Notes under the pieces: model-generated
Database searches by the model: none
What the model was told of the DNA's origin: nothing
What the model saw: only the letters and a program-made list of their open reading frames with translations
Assembly (NCBI GenBank): GCA_021234155.1
Contig: JAJEKV010000196.1
Location: forward strand, 307,640 to 371,639
From: Isoetes taiwanensis
Taxonomy: Eukaryota; Streptophyta; Lycopodiopsida; Isoetales; Isoetaceae
Direction: 5' to 3'
DNA length: 64,000 bases
Made by a program: the position numbers and the translations under genes
Part shown: piece by piece, positions 1-11,716 of the stretch
Numbering within the stretch: the first letter of the stretch is position 1
How the letters are laid out: each line of letters opens with the position of its first letter

Positions 1-2042
1 TTGCTATAATTCTTTGATTGTTTAAATCTTAGCTTCATTTTGCACCCTTTGGCCATTTTAAACACTATCTTTTTGCCATACATTTTATGATCTATATATA
101 CTTGCGATTTGTTTCCTTTTAACTTTTTTATTTCTCCCAATCGTATCCTCATGGCTTTAAGACCACTTTCTCGAGTGGTCAACACACTGTAGGTTTTGGA
201 CAATTTCTAGAGCTCTCATGAACATTTAAAGGTCAGTACTCAGTAGTATGTGGAATCAGTTTAGCCAGATCAAATATACTCATTGCCATTGGGTAGCAGG
301 AATGATGGCGAAGGTCTGTTTTGAAATGATGGCAGCATGCTAATCAGCAGCAGTAGTGCAGGGCTTTGTTGATCATAAATGAAAAATGAGTGATTAGCAC
401 TCCTGCATATGCAAGGGTCTGACTCTATGATCTTCCCATGTGGCTACCATTATGTTGAGCTAAGTTGAACTTTCATTATGGGCGCAACACTACTAAGCGC
501 TGAGCTAAGTTGTAATTTTATTGCGGGCTTGGCACTTAACAACACTATATTTGAGCTTTGAGAATGCTTTTAGATATTTGCAGGATGAGTTGGGAGGGCA
601 CTTTGCAATAAATTTTAAAAGTGGTTCCTATTTGGTGCATTGGTTTTCTTTCCAAGCTATAAGTTAGTTTAGAAGCGGTTGTGTAACATGCAACATCAAT
701 GATGGCATCAATGGTCGCTTTTTTGCTACTGAGGAGAGTCGAGAGCAAGGAATAAGCGGCGACTATTATCTCTGGCTGAAGCACTGCAGACACCACCAGA
801 AAAAGCTTCAATCTTTGTGGTTGGTTCACATAAATCCATCTTTCAGTGTACTTTGCAAGCTTAACAGTTCGGCAGGTCATACCATTAATTTGTGGAATGG
901 TTCGAAGGTTGGAAATGGGGATAAGATGGTTGAACGATGGACATCAGTTTTTAGTTTGTTTAGGTAGACTACTAAATTGCAATGAGGCAAATTAATACTT
1001 CAATAGATTGTTTAACCATTAGATATGGAGACCTTATAAGCCTTTTCCCTAACAATGCTTTGAGACCTTATAAGCTCTTAATAATAGTAAGATTTACAAT
1101 GCTAACTAGATAATATTCGTACGTGGAGGTAACTGGTCCCTGCAATAGGAAAAGAAAATTCACTAACAAGATTGTAATAGAAAGTCTGGAGCAGGATATT
1201 TAAATGAAACATCTAGAAGATTCCAGCTCTAAACGAAACGGATTGTGAATGAAGCACCCAGGTGGAGAAGTGTGATACATTCACAAGAACAATATCGATT
1301 TGGGACACACTTGATTAATTGAGTAGCATGATATGCTTCGTCACTCTTTATCCAATATTCACATGCAATCTTAGCAATCTTCGGTTTATAGCGCAAATAT
1401 CTAAACTCCTGATGCAGCTAAGTTTGTTATGAATGTACAATTCTATTAATGTTGTTAACATGTACTTTGTATGATTCTTTAATGTTGGCCACATGTATTA
1501 GCTTCAGAGAATTGCAACTAGGGTCTTGGGAACGTTGCGAGTTAGAAGCCGTGCAGGTCTGGAAAAGCAGTGCAGATCCCTAGAAGCCCTGCAGATAGCT
1601 GGAGCGATTCTAGAGTCCAGGAGAAGCCTGAATACAGGGCCGGTTTGGGACTGAAGGAGTTGGAGTTCGGAAATTGAACGGTGGAATCACGGATCAACTG
1701 CTTCATCCGTTTGCCTAGTTGGGTTCTGCTGATGCAACAGCCATGGCTAATCAGGATCTCCGGTTTTGGGCTGGGTAGCCGTTACATCAAAGGTCTTGTA
1801 AATATGTGATTTACATATAATAATAATCGTAATAAAGTTTTTGGAACCATATGTTCGATTTGGAAGTTGTGTGTTGATTTGTGTTGGAAATGTTTATATC
1901 CATTGATGATCTGGCACAATATAGGGAATATGCCACAGATAACGACTCAAGACAAAAAAGATGGAAACAAACCCATAATCCAATATATGCACGTTGAGGC
2001 GGGTTAGGCGATGTGTAAACTACACCAGGTAGGTAGTGCCCA
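1..2042. other. AT-rich stretch without a supportable gene
   Basis: I see no recognisable gene here. A 111-codon open frame on the minus strand (545-880) has no motif I recognise and no clear splice sites, so it is not called. A small hairpin (GACCACT/AGTGGTC) lies near 160-180. The more GC-balanced stretch at about 1,500-1,800 could be a relic of something transcribed, but no frame in it is convincing. Confidence 0.5.
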
Positions 2043-2110
2043 TTGGTACATGGGCAAAGTTTTAGTCTTTGTTACGTTCGCATAGGAAAGATCATTTCGA
2101 TTTCCTTTGT

Positions 2111-2223
2111 CTTAGAAATAAAAAATGGCCTTACAAACTTTTTCCCCCTTTTTGTCTTAGAAATAAAAAATGGCCTTACAAACTTTTTCCCCCTTTTTGT
2201 CTTAGAAATAAAAAATGGCCTTA
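2111..2223 (+). repeat. 45-bp tandem repeat, 2.5 copies
   Basis: Copies begin at 2111, 2156 and 2201 with essentially no mismatch, so the expansion is recent. The unit begins CTTAGAAATAAAAAATGGCC. Because 45 is a multiple of three, a plus-strand frame crosses it as a repeated 15-residue peptide beginning VLEIKNGL, but nothing else indicates a coding role. Confidence 0.9.
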
Positions 2224-2349
2224 ATGGGCTCTCTGCTTTAAGCTGAATATGCCTGCCTTATTAAGGTTCAATGTTTACAAACTGAATAGAAGCAATTCTA
2301 GTAAAGCATGCTACAAAAAGTACTATAATAAGCTTTTTTTAATCATAAA

Positions 2350-3172
2350 TTGATTTCATGGTTTGGTGTTCCAACCATTCTTTGTTTTGACCGGGGAGCC
2401 TATTTCATGGGAAAAGTAGTGGTTCAGTTAACAAAAAGGATTGGTGTTCCCACGTGTACAAGCTTTTGCTTTATCCACAGGCCAGGCTGAGTGTACCAAC
2501 AAAAATTTGAAAGCAATTTTGGCTAAAACAGTGAAGGATAATCAAAGAAATTGGCATGAGGCTTCAACAGGTGCCTTATGGAGTTTCAGGTGTATTTACA
2601 AGTTGGCTACACCATTTGAATTGGTCTATGGGGTGCAAGTTGTGATGCCTATTCATTTGGTTATTCCTTTGTGTTCATTTGTGGAGCTACCTTATTATGA
2701 GAATTTAGTGCAAATTCTGACTCCAAATCAGCTACATAATAGGATGGATATGATTTGCTGTAGTTACAAGAAATGAGACAAGAAGCCCTTCAGGGTGCGG
2801 TCCAGTGGTAGGATCTTAAACTTGCCATGCAGCAAGGTCAGGAGTTCGGGACTGGCCAATATTGGTCTTGTGGTTGGGAGTGTAAATCTGCCACATGTAA
2901 TGTATATAATCACATGCAGTAGCTCCTTGCATAAGGGATCGCGGCTTGGCGTGCATTAGCTCCATGTGATAAGTTGTGTATGTAATCGTGAGTTGATGAT
3001 GAATATAAGATTGGCGTCCTTCAAAAAAAAAAAAAAAAAGAGACAAGAAGTAGTAGACTTCAGTATGAGGCATAAACAAAAAGTAGCCGATCAAGGACAA
3101 GTTACAGGTTGTCAATCCATTTGAAGGAGGACAATTGGTTTTGTGCAAGACCACAAAGAAGCATCTAACAAA
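2350..3172 (+). pseudogene. Ty3/gypsy integrase 3' relic, interrupted by a SINE
   Basis: This is the remains of a retrotransposon integrase, the enzyme that inserts element cDNA into the genome. Around 2,360-2,440 the frame reads FGVPT...DRGAYF, matching the second catalytic-Asp region. After a frameshift near 2,450-2,480 it continues GQAECTN (catalytic Glu region) and FELVYGV, as in plant gypsy integrases. Beyond the SINE, the frame near 3,111 reads NPFEGGQLVL, matching the start of the C-terminal domain. No zinc-binding domain, reverse transcriptase or LTR is visible nearby, so this is an isolated 3' piece. Its wording resembles the integrase of the element at 9.2-20.2 kb, suggesting a related family. 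Confidence 0.8.
2786..3039 (+). mobile_element. tRNA-derived SINE with 11-bp target duplication
   Basis: A short retroposon of about 254 bp. An A-box-like motif (GCGGTCCAGTGG, about 2797-2808) and a B-box-like motif (GAGTTCGGGAC, about 2842-2852) are spaced as in an internal RNA polymerase III promoter. The element ends in a run of A at about 3023-3039. It is flanked by the perfect 11-bp repeat GAGACAAGAAG (2775-2785 and 3040-3050), the target-site duplication expected from LINE-driven insertion. It sits inside the integrase relic and so inserted later. The source tRNA was not identified. Confidence 0.85.
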
Positions 3173-3266
3173 ATGAGTTGATGATGAATATAAGACTGGC
3201 GTCGTTCAAAAAGAAGAAAATGAGACAAGAAGCAAGAGACTTCAGTATGAGGCATAAACAAAAAGT
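2990..3266 (+). repeat. Local duplication of SINE tail plus flank
   Basis: The segment at 2990-3085 (SINE 3' end, A-run, target-site copy and adjoining integrase sequence) recurs at 3174-3266 with an offset of about 184 bp. The second copy has a degraded A-run (AAAAAGAAGAAAA) and a few substitutions. The duplication therefore happened after the SINE inserted. Confidence 0.85.
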
Positions 3267-3379
3267 AAAGCCTGCATCTCCATCATTAGCAGTTGAGGAC
3301 AGCTTCTTCTGTCCTATCACTACCCCGCTCTGGACGAACTTGATCCGCTTCTTTGGGGACCCTAGTTAATTGAGAACTT

Positions 3380-3640
3380 TTATGGCAAAATGTCGAGGAA
3401 AATGTTGGAGAATCTTTGCTGACGCTCATGTTCTGTCTCTCTGGTAGCCTGTTGCAACTTTCTTTTCTTGTAATACTCTCTTTGCTTTTGCAATCGAGTT
3501 TCACGGTCCTGAGGCGTCTCTCTAGCACGTTTCTCCCTGTAGTTATTTCTCGCGGATGCAAGCCTCATTGTTTGATTAGCAGCTGTTGCGAACCGGAGGA
3601 CCCACAATGTGCAGCTACAAAGCTCCTCTAAAATGATGTT
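3380..3640 (-). pseudogene. Exon-like fragment with basic R/K-E-T-P repeats
   Basis: A minus-strand frame reads ASARNNYREKRARETPQ, then DRETRLQKQREYYKKRK and a further diverged unit. This is a charged, probably helical repeat of about 22 residues built on an 'ETP..R..RL..QREY' pattern. Similar arrays occur in several transposon-associated and unclassified eukaryotic proteins, but I cannot name the family with confidence. The upstream part of the frame (ANQTMRLASARNN) is duplicated at about 3,926-4,074, where it runs into a different tail. The frame ends at a stop near 3,380. It may be one exon of a broken gene transcribed leftward from a candidate first exon at 4,416-4,464. Confidence 0.35.
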
Positions 3641-4880
3641 AAATATTGTGAGTCCTTGCTCCTCTATGGAACTTTTTAAACCTAGTGAAATGGAGAAAAG
3701 GCTAAAGTGGAAATGGCTAAAGGGCAAAAGGGTAAAGGCGAGAAAGGCCAAAGGGAAAAAGGCTAAAGGTTTCAAAAGGTGTTTTTTTTGTTGCTAGAAG
3801 GGGAAAAGTGGTATTTTGAAAGGCAAAAGGTGAAGAAGATAGCAAAAGGTGGTATTAAGCTATTTGAAGTTCAAAAGGTTTTTTTTGTGCTTTGTGCTTT
3901 TAAAGTAACTCACGAATTTTATGAAAGTTATTTCTCGCGGATGCAAGCCTCATTGTTTGATTAGCAGCTGATGCAGACCGGAGGACCCACAATGTGCAGC
4001 TACAAAGCTCCTCCAAAATGATGTTAAATATTGTGAGTCCTTGCTCCTCTATGGAACTTTTTAAACCTAGTGAAAGGGGGAAATGGCTAAAGTGGAAATG
4101 GCTAAAGGGCAAAAGGGTAAAGGCGAAAAAGGCTAAAGGTGGAAAAGGTGGTATTAGAAAAGGCTAAGGGGTGGAAAAGGTAGCAAAACGTGGTATTATG
4201 CTTTTTGAAGTTCAAAAGGTGTTTTTTTTTTGTTGCTAGAAGGGGAAAAGTGGTATTTTGAAAGGCAAAAGGTGAAGAAGATAGCAAAAGGTGGTATTAC
4301 GCTATTTGAAGTTCAAAAGGTATTTTTTGTGCTTTGTGCTTTCTAAAGTAACTCACGAATTTTATGAACCTGTGATAGCAGCCCTGAGAAATTTAGCCTA
4401 AGTTTTGCATCTTACCTATTGGCTCTGGCACAGGAACATCTCGATTGCTATCGGCCATCTCCATTGCTATCTGCGTTCGTCTGTGGTAAGGAGGCCGCTC
4501 CTTTCTGTTCAACAACAACAGGTAGATTAGGGCTAGTTGTAATCTAAAAACAAAAAACAAATCTTAGCCGTCCAATGTTAGGGTCCAATCTTAGCTCTCT
4601 GATTTAAGGGAAAAAGGCTAAAGTGGAAATGCCGGGTAAAGGCGAAAAAGGCCAAAGGGGAAAAAGCTAAAGGTGGAAAAGGTAGTAAAAGGTGGTATTA
4701 TAAAAGGCTAAGGGCGAAAAAGGTAGCAAAACGTGGTATTATGCTTTTTGAAGTTCAAAATGTGTTTTTTTTTGTTGCTAGAAAGGGGAAAAGTGGTATT
4801 TTGAAAGGCAAAAGGTGAAGAAGATAGCAAAAGGTGGTATTACGCTATTTGAAATTCAAAAGGTATTTATTGTGCTTTGG
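3540..4880. repeat. Purine-rich repeat block, two full units and one partial
   Basis: Unit A (about 3,540-3,925) and unit B (about 3,926-4,368) share an exon-like start (ATTTCTCGCGGATGCAAGCC), then a long strand-asymmetric purine tract built on GGCAAAAGG/GGTGGTATTA motifs, then an end with ACTCACGAATTTTATGAA. A third partial unit (about 4,605-4,880) has only the purine-rich part. The first two are back to back. Units differ mainly by insertion or loss of the short AAAAGG motifs, as expected from slippage. No protein function is implied. Confidence 0.8.
4416..4464 (-). other. Candidate first coding exon, minus strand
   Basis: On the minus strand an ATG at 4464 opens MEMADSNRDVPVPEPI and ends at a good splice donor (ATAG|GTAAGA). 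No convincing in-frame second exon was found: joining to the nearest acceptor downstream (near 3,620 or 4,000) gives a stop. This is either a first exon of a gene broken by the purine-rich repeat block, or chance. Confidence 0.25.
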
Positions 4881-4963
4881 GTAGGTTGCAAGCGCTAAAA
4901 AGGAAATTGCCTTTTTCTAAAATAGTTACCCTTTAGAAAGTATTGAAAAAGGACCTTTCCTTG

Positions 4964-7225
4964 TTAGGTGTAAGTTGTGTAAGTTGTGTTAAGTTCTTCG
5001 TCACAGCTAACAATTGTGTATCTTTGTGAAAGAGAACTTATATCCTTCCTTATTTTGTCAGCAGCTTGAGTAGCCTCATTCATTTCAAGTTTTAATTCCT
5101 CAATATTGCTCTTATACTCCTCCAAAGCTTTAGATATTTCCTCCTGCAGACAGAAGATTGGCAAAACAATTTTCAAAATGCTAAGATGCCAAGATCTAGC
5201 AATTGAATAGCTTTAGTACCTCAAATCCAGATGCACCACACTGATGACAAACATCTCATCAATCACCTTTTCAATTGACAAAGATGCAAGATGTAACCTT
5301 CATCACACTAAAGGTTTCATGCAAAAAGGAAAATGGAGATCAGCTGAGCAACCCAGTTCCTTTGCAGTTCAATTGGTGCATTTCTTTTGCAGTTTTGGCA
5401 ACTAAAAGCTCCAGAAATGACATACCAGCGAATAAGAATAGATATAATGAAATAGCCGCAATCATGTTAAGGAAAAAAAAAGAGTGACTATAATTTTGGC
5501 ATACCCACTGCGCACACAGATCTCTTGCAGCCATGCTTCTGGCAGGTTTTGCATTTTCTAGCTGGGTGCCAAGCTCTTGACTGTGTATCAGCCGTATTTG
5601 GAAAAGCTAGTGGCCTATGCAGCTCATGTGCTTCCTGAATCCTGATTCCTGAATTATGATCTGCTACAAAGGCATTGATGTGTCAGGAAGATAAAGTAGC
5701 GGTGACAATAATGTGATCCCATCAAACTGCAATCTCATCAATTCTATAATGTTGGCAAGAGTAGGGCAAGTGCTAAAATCTACGTGAGCATTATGAAGCA
5801 AAGTGATGGCAAATAGGGTGATTGGATTTGAATAGAGCATCCGGATTTCATAACCAAGCTCATGGTACTAATGCATAATCTAACTCTGGAAAAATGATAT
5901 CTACTATACGGAAAATAACCTTACCATCAAAAGCAATAAAAGAAAAAACAAATATGCAGACATGCTGCAGAAAATCAAAGATCCTGTCATCATCATCAAG
6001 CTTAGACGACCTTAGAAGACAGCCTGTGAAGATGAACATAGAAGACTGATAATGGGAAAATATACTTTATGAAAAAATATACTGGTTATATAGAGATGAG
6101 CTGGGACCAATCAAGTATTTAAAAGCTAACCTAGTAAATCTTTTGAGATAATCTTACTTTGGATGAGGTGGGAATCAGAATACACATTTTCATCCATAAA
6201 ATAAATTATTATTTTCGATAGTATGCTGCAGAAAATGTGTGAAAGAAGATGTTGTCCTTCAGCAGATATCTGTATGTTGTCTGGAACAGCATATTGCACA
6301 CTCAATGTACATATATCCATGCAGTTAGAATAAGCAGATAATTTGAACAGGTGGGCAAAAATTTGTTCTCGTACCTCAAAAGGTGCTAGACTTAGATCCC
6401 ATAGATATGCATTTGGCTCCGCTTCCAGCATATTCTTAAATGTGTTACAGCATATTCTTAAATGTGTTAAGCTGATGTAGTTCCATTGTCCCATAGAACG
6501 ATTCTAAAGTTTTAATTGAGTAGCTAAGAAAAGCTATGTTCACCTTACGAAGTTCACGATCATAGTGCGCAACAGTAGCCATCACTTCTCGGCCCTGGAG
6601 CTCCTTCACCTAATGAAACAAAGCAATTAATCTCCCAGCATCTCATTTAAGCATCAAGTTATTTAATTTTAAAATGTTTGGTGCCAAGAGCTCCTCCTGA
6701 TATTTGCAGTAGCAATGACATTAAGAAACTGGTTTCAACATATGATGAGAATTTTTAGATCAGCCAGCTGGTTGCTTGTAGGCCAACTGCCAATTACTGT
6801 ACATATATGTTTGTTACACAGGTAACTTTATTCATGGGATCTAACATCTGTAACGTCAGGCAAGATGCAAAGGCATAATTTAACAGACAAAACCACAAAC
6901 CTGTTGCTCGAGCAGTTCGTTCTGAAAGGTGATCTCATTCTTTCCAAGTTCCATATCCTCTAGTCGACGTTCTAAACTTTTTGTCCTCTTTTTTGCTAGC
7001 TCAAGAGCCTCCGTTAGTTTTATGCTTTGTAAAGTCTTCAACACTGTAACTTGATATGCCGGATTCTTCAGAGACAATATTTTCACCATTGTTCGTGGAC
7101 GGATAGACCAAATTTGTTTTGTCTACAGGTGATGGCCGCCATTGATCATCCAAATTAAGGGTCAGTCAACAGAAAACCAAAGGAAGAAAGCAGACTTTAT
7201 ATGCCTGTACTTACGATTTTCCATG
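4964..7225 (-). CDS. Spliced coiled-coil protein gene (partial model), minus strand
   Basis: Several exon-like blocks carry matching splice sites. They are a candidate start exon (ATGGAAAATC before GTAAGT, 7225-7216), 6901-7122 (acceptor CTGTAG, donor CAG|GTTTGT; reads LTEALELAKK, RTKSLERRLEDMELGKN), 6544-6609 (acceptor CATTAG, donor AAG|GTGAAC; VKELQGREVMATVAHYD), 5505-5580 (ELGTQLENAKPARSMAAR) and 4964-5143 (acceptor CTGCAG; EEISKALEEYKSNIEELKLE, then a stop). The residues are charged with heptad spacing, typical of a coiled coil. Exons 6901-7122 and 6544-6609 are both open in phase 0. Splicing from the 10-base start exon would enter the other frame, which stops after about 40 codons, so either the true start differs or there is a frameshift. 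I do not recognise the family. The 5.6-6.5 kb interval may contain missed exons. Confidence 0.5.
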
Positions 7226-9183
7226 TTATAAGCGCCTTGTGTCTTCTAATCTTCGACAAAAACTTTCTTCAAGGCGAGATCCAAGATTCAAAAAAGACCT
7301 AACCATTGGCAGATTGCTTCAAAAGAAAAGACGCAACATTCCAAAAAGGCCCCCCTTTTTTTCCCTACCGCCATTAGATCTTAGCCCGAGATTTCAGCCG
7401 TTGGATCTAGGGCTAGATACAACACCACAAAACATTATAATATAAGGATTAGGTATTCTCTACTTGCAGGGCTTTATGAAGGAAAAGGAAAATGGGTTGA
7501 ATGGGAAAAGGAGAGATTATTTTCCTAAAGTTCCAGTCTCTCTACAAGTTGCTGGAGGGCATATGGAATCATCATACCCTTACTCGTTCCCGAATTGTGG
7601 GCGGCTCTTCTAGCTTTAACCGGAGTCGGAAAGGCTTTTTTTGGCTGGCTCTTGCTGCGAAATCTGCCATGGCGAGGAGCTTCGCCAATCTACCACAGAC
7701 CAAGGCAAAAGCAAGGCCTGTAGAAGCGCCCTCTAATCGACGAAATTGTTGGGACTGGTGCGATTTCTTTCTTCTTGTGTTGGATCTTGGTTGGATTAGA
7801 TCTGATGCATCTTGGGCAAGTGTATGACTTATGATGTTAACACATCCTGCGATTATGCTCTCTGATTGTTTATCTGTTAATAGCTCATTTCCAAACCTTG
7901 TGGATTTGATAATAATCCAGCTTAGGTAGGTTTTACACCTTAGCGCAGGCTCTTTTGCTTCAAACTTTATATCATAATGAAACTGGGAATGTTTATGCTC
8001 ATAGATTCTGTTCAAAGTTGCATGCTGAATATGTACCTTTTGTAATCGTGCTTCATTTTCTTATCCATCTAGATGTGGCCAAAATCGTTGGATTGATGAA
8101 GATTTCTGGCCCCTTTTGCTCAAGCAAAGTTTTCGCTGATAAGGGGTACTCCACATTGTTTTGCATGTTCTTTCTGCTATATAATCTTAGAGTAATTGTC
8201 CCTTCAGCTTGTATACATATACAAGTAGTTTTTTATTTAATAAATTATCGTAGGTCATTTTTTTGAATAAAATGGCGGAGGATAAGTCAGATATGAAGAA
8301 AGTGATTTAGTGCATGACTAAAGTATCCACTTTGGGTATAATGCACAATATATGGTTAAAATGGGGTTCAAATCCTCATAACTTTGATTTATTTGTTTTT
8401 ATTATTTTTTTATCTTGCAAGCTTATGGAATTTGGGACTATCTTTTAGAAACCACTAGTCATATACACCTAGGCTTTGGAAAACAAGACGGTAGTGATAT
8501 ATGCTTCAGATAACACACCAATTATGAAGGGTTTGAACAAAGAAACCACTACAAGTTAAGAAAATAAAATTATGTATGGTGTTATAAAGTATCTTAATCT
8601 GGTTTCAAAAACAAAACACTAGTGATTTATGACCTTTAACCACTCCATAAAAAACTTACTAAACCATCGTCCCATATTAAAAGCATTACGGGTTTGATGC
8701 ATAAATATGCAAGGCTTTAGGCCATTAAACAATCATGATCTATGACATGTAAACACAAGGAGAACCATATAAATTTACCATATCAATAAGTCATGCTATT
8801 TTAGCATTCTAAAAACCACGTATATATAACAATATATTAAACCACGTCTTATTACCACCATACCACACCACATTCACAAACCATGTATATAAAGCATTAT
8901 ATTTAATTATTGCCTTTAAACATGTTAGAAAACCACCTTGGTGAACACCATATAAAATTCATATAAGGTTTTTAATGATATCAACCCACAAAGATGTATT
9001 GGTTTTATTAAGCGGTTTTATATATATAACTAGGGTAAAAACCCATCTTATATTATAATGTTATGTAATGGACCACGCCCTAAATCGGACGGCTGAGATC
9101 GTTCAATGAAATTGGACGGCTTGGATGCTATGTTTTAACTTGCTTTAGGTTTTTCTGTTAGGTTTCTTATGCAAGAGCACCGT
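7226..9183. other. Upstream region of the coiled-coil gene and AT-rich spacer
   Basis: 7226-7500 is the likely promoter and leader of the minus-strand gene; it contains a plant-style AGCCGTTGGATCTAGGGC stretch. On the plus strand an ATG near 7669 opens MARSFANLPQTKAKARPVEA and a good acceptor (TTATCCATCTAG) precedes 8071, but joining them gives a stop, so no gene is called. From 8,270 to 9,060 the DNA is very AT-rich with scattered AAACCAC motifs and no frame of note. Confidence 0.4.
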
Positions 9184-9188
9184 GGGCC

Positions 9189-11674
9189 TGTTGCCCATTT
9201 TTGGCAACATGGACCAGCATCTATGTTTCAAAACCTTTGTTCCATTTACATTTCCTTTAAGGAAAAGTTCCAGGCTATTGTGATCCCATCAGAGTTTGGA
9301 AGACATTTGACCAAGATTGGAAGACATTGGGGATCTCCTATTATGGCCTAGTCTTTTCCTTGAGGTAAAACACCTTTCTAGACACATTCCTATTAGCTTA
9401 ACATTTTCCTTTGATTTGAAGACCAGGCAAAGGCTATAGCAAGTTTATCAAGGAGGCACAAGACATTTTACCAAAGCTCAAAACCTTATGAAGCTTGCTT
9501 GAGAAGTTTGAAGTCACACACATGAGGATGCTACCCTAGAAGTGAAATTTGCTCTTATTCTAGCCTTGAAGTTTGGAAGACCCTTATAGAAGTTTGGAAG
9601 ACCTTAGGCTTTGAGCAAATCTATCTTCACTAGGAGGTATGAATTGAGCCCTAGAAACAATTTGAGATAAGATCAAGTGCTACAGAGGTACCCATCTCTT
9701 CTTCATTCCATTCATCTTACATCCCCCTTTCTATATCCCAAGAGCCTTCAAGACTTTTCCTTCACCATTGTTTCCACTTTTGAGACCTTTTCTCATCATT
9801 CTACTACTTATCTTTTATGAATCCCACCTTCATTTGAGAATTGTCCCCTAGTGATCTTGAAAACCTTCAAAGGCAAGAAGGCTTCTTTCTCATTCTCATT
9901 TCATCTTCCTAAACCCTAGTATAGCCTATTTACACCCTTTTCCCATCTTTTTCCTATGACTTTTTCACCATCCTTATGTTCCAACATTCATTGACCATGG
10001 GTCAAAAGGGACCAAAAATTCAAATGTTTTAGTTTGACCTAAAAACCCTCTAGATGGGAAGCTGGGAAAAAAAGAGCTGACTTGGTCTTTTAAAATTCAA
10101 AAAAAACCTTTGGGAAAGACCTTCAAAATTGGATTCTTGGGATGCGTGCCAAAAAAAAAAAAAAAAAAAAAAAAAACCTATTCTAGCCTATCTACCCTAT
10201 CTATTTCTGCATAGTTCCAGGTCACCTTCCCCCCCTTTTTTTTCCACGTGGCAGCAGGGCGTGGGGGCCAGACACGGGCTGGGTGTCCCCTCTGCGTGGC
10301 ACGCAAATTTAATAGTGGGTCTGCATTTTTCCTTATATACCTTAGCCTCCAGAACCACTTCGGCCTGTGGGATATATCACCCTTAAGAATTTTCGATGAA
10401 CCCTAAGAAATAGGGGAACATGCTAAATCCGGCCAATTCGTACCTAAACTTGATTGAATCCCGCCAATTTCCGCCCGAAATTAGCTCCTAAACCTTTTCC
10501 GAAACCATGGGGATCCTTTGTGGCATTTGATTCGATGGAAATTGCTAAATTTGGGCCTCAAATCACTCAACCGAGCTAGCTTTTGGGAAGAACAGTTCTT
10601 AAACCAGCATCACAGACCAAATCGACACGCCCCTCGGGAGACATACCCTCGTGGATTTTGGCGCATTGAATTTTTGATATCCTTTTGCTCGCCTCATTTC
10701 GGATTCCAGCTCCATTTCGTTCGAGATTGAAGTCCCTGTTCGTTGTGACTTGTTCAGCATCGAAGCACCTCGTTGGCAAACTTAAATAATCACTCCATAT
10801 TACTTCATTGGTATTTTTGAAGCTCTCGAAAGGCTCAAGCAGTCTTGAATTTTCTCTCAAGCATTATTATTTTCAAAACTTTGGTAATACCCTGTTGACA
10901 TTGTCATACCTTCTCAGATCACATTGCTATAATGCATAGTCTTTGCCCGAAAAATCATTGTCTTCATTGTACATCCCTTTTTTGTAGTTCTGCATTGCCC
11001 TTTTAAAAGAAAAAAAAAAAAAAAAAAAAAACAAAAACAAGACCAAAAATATTTACTCAGAGATTATATCTTCTTCAGGTAGTTGTATCTCATCCTTATA
11101 GAAATCCTAGACACCTATACATTCGGGAGAAAACATATAAAAGATTTCTTTTCATAATCCCATTACATGAGTTTGTTCTTTTCTTGAGGTTTTGTTTACT
11201 TGAGAAAAACTAAAACATCCTTTTGCTATTCAAACCTTTTGCACGTGATCTAGAGGTTATTTTGAAGTTGCCCGCACGTATCCCAACCCAAAATTCCCCA
11301 TCAAACTCCATCCGCAAAATTTGGCTCTCTGTTTTTTGGCATCGCCAACTTTTTGACCTGCCTTTGACCTCGATTTTCTTGACCTTCCTTTATTCAAATC
11401 AAGTCAAGTCTTCTCCACCATTTTTCCTCGCTTGTTGACCACCGATAACACCAATCAGACCTTCAAAATCTCAAAGGTGTGTCTGCAAGTTCAGTTTTGC
11501 TCGACGTTTTTTTTCGGTTTGTGGACTCTAGTGATTTTGAAAAAACTAGCACTTAAAAATGAATTTTTGGTTTCATATGACAAGGATTGATCACCCTAAG
11601 TGGTCTGGAGGTTCTAACCACTTTGTTTAAGATTCCTTTGAGGTTAGGCTAAAATTCCGTGTTTTAGGCTAACA
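9189..11674 (+). repeat. RE1 5' LTR
   Basis: A 2,486-bp LTR matching 17,676-20,165. The first 21 bases form a short inverted repeat (TGTTGCC...GGCAACA). An A-run of about 26 bases follows GCGTGCC near 10,151. The LTR carries a TATA-like site and no coding domain. It differs from the 3' copy mainly by clustered small indels and short replacements rather than scattered single substitutions. Confidence 0.95.
10333..10340 (+). promoter_or_regulatory. TATA-like box in RE1 LTR
   Basis: TTATATAC lies in a CCTTATATACCTTAGCC context and is repeated at the equivalent place in the 3' LTR (about 18,820-18,827). It is the best candidate for the element's polymerase II promoter; the transcription start would lie about 30 bp downstream. 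It is inferred from sequence only. Confidence 0.5.
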
Positions 11675-11677
11675 TTT

Positions 11678-11695
11678 TGGAGGTTCTACCGAGAT
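11678..11695 (+). other. RE1 primer-binding-like site
   Basis: TGGAGGTTCTACCGAGAT starts three bases after the LTR end. It has the TGG start expected for pairing with the CCA end of a tRNA. It does not match the initiator-Met site used by the elements at 45-62 kb. I could not assign the tRNA. Confidence 0.5.
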
Positions 11696-11716
11696 TTTCA
11701 CCGGGAGTTGAACTCC

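Noticed and set aside
545-880. 111-codon minus-strand open frame
   Set aside because: No family motif, no splice signals and no neighbours; such lengths occur by chance in AT-rich DNA.
7501-8266. Possible plus-strand gene starting MARSFANLP
   Set aside because: The best acceptor downstream joins to an immediate stop, and the similarity to stress-protein starts is limited to a few residues.
10151-10176. Long A-run taken as the tail of a retroposed gene
   Set aside because: It is present at the same place in both RE1 LTRs (near 18,637), so it is part of the LTR.
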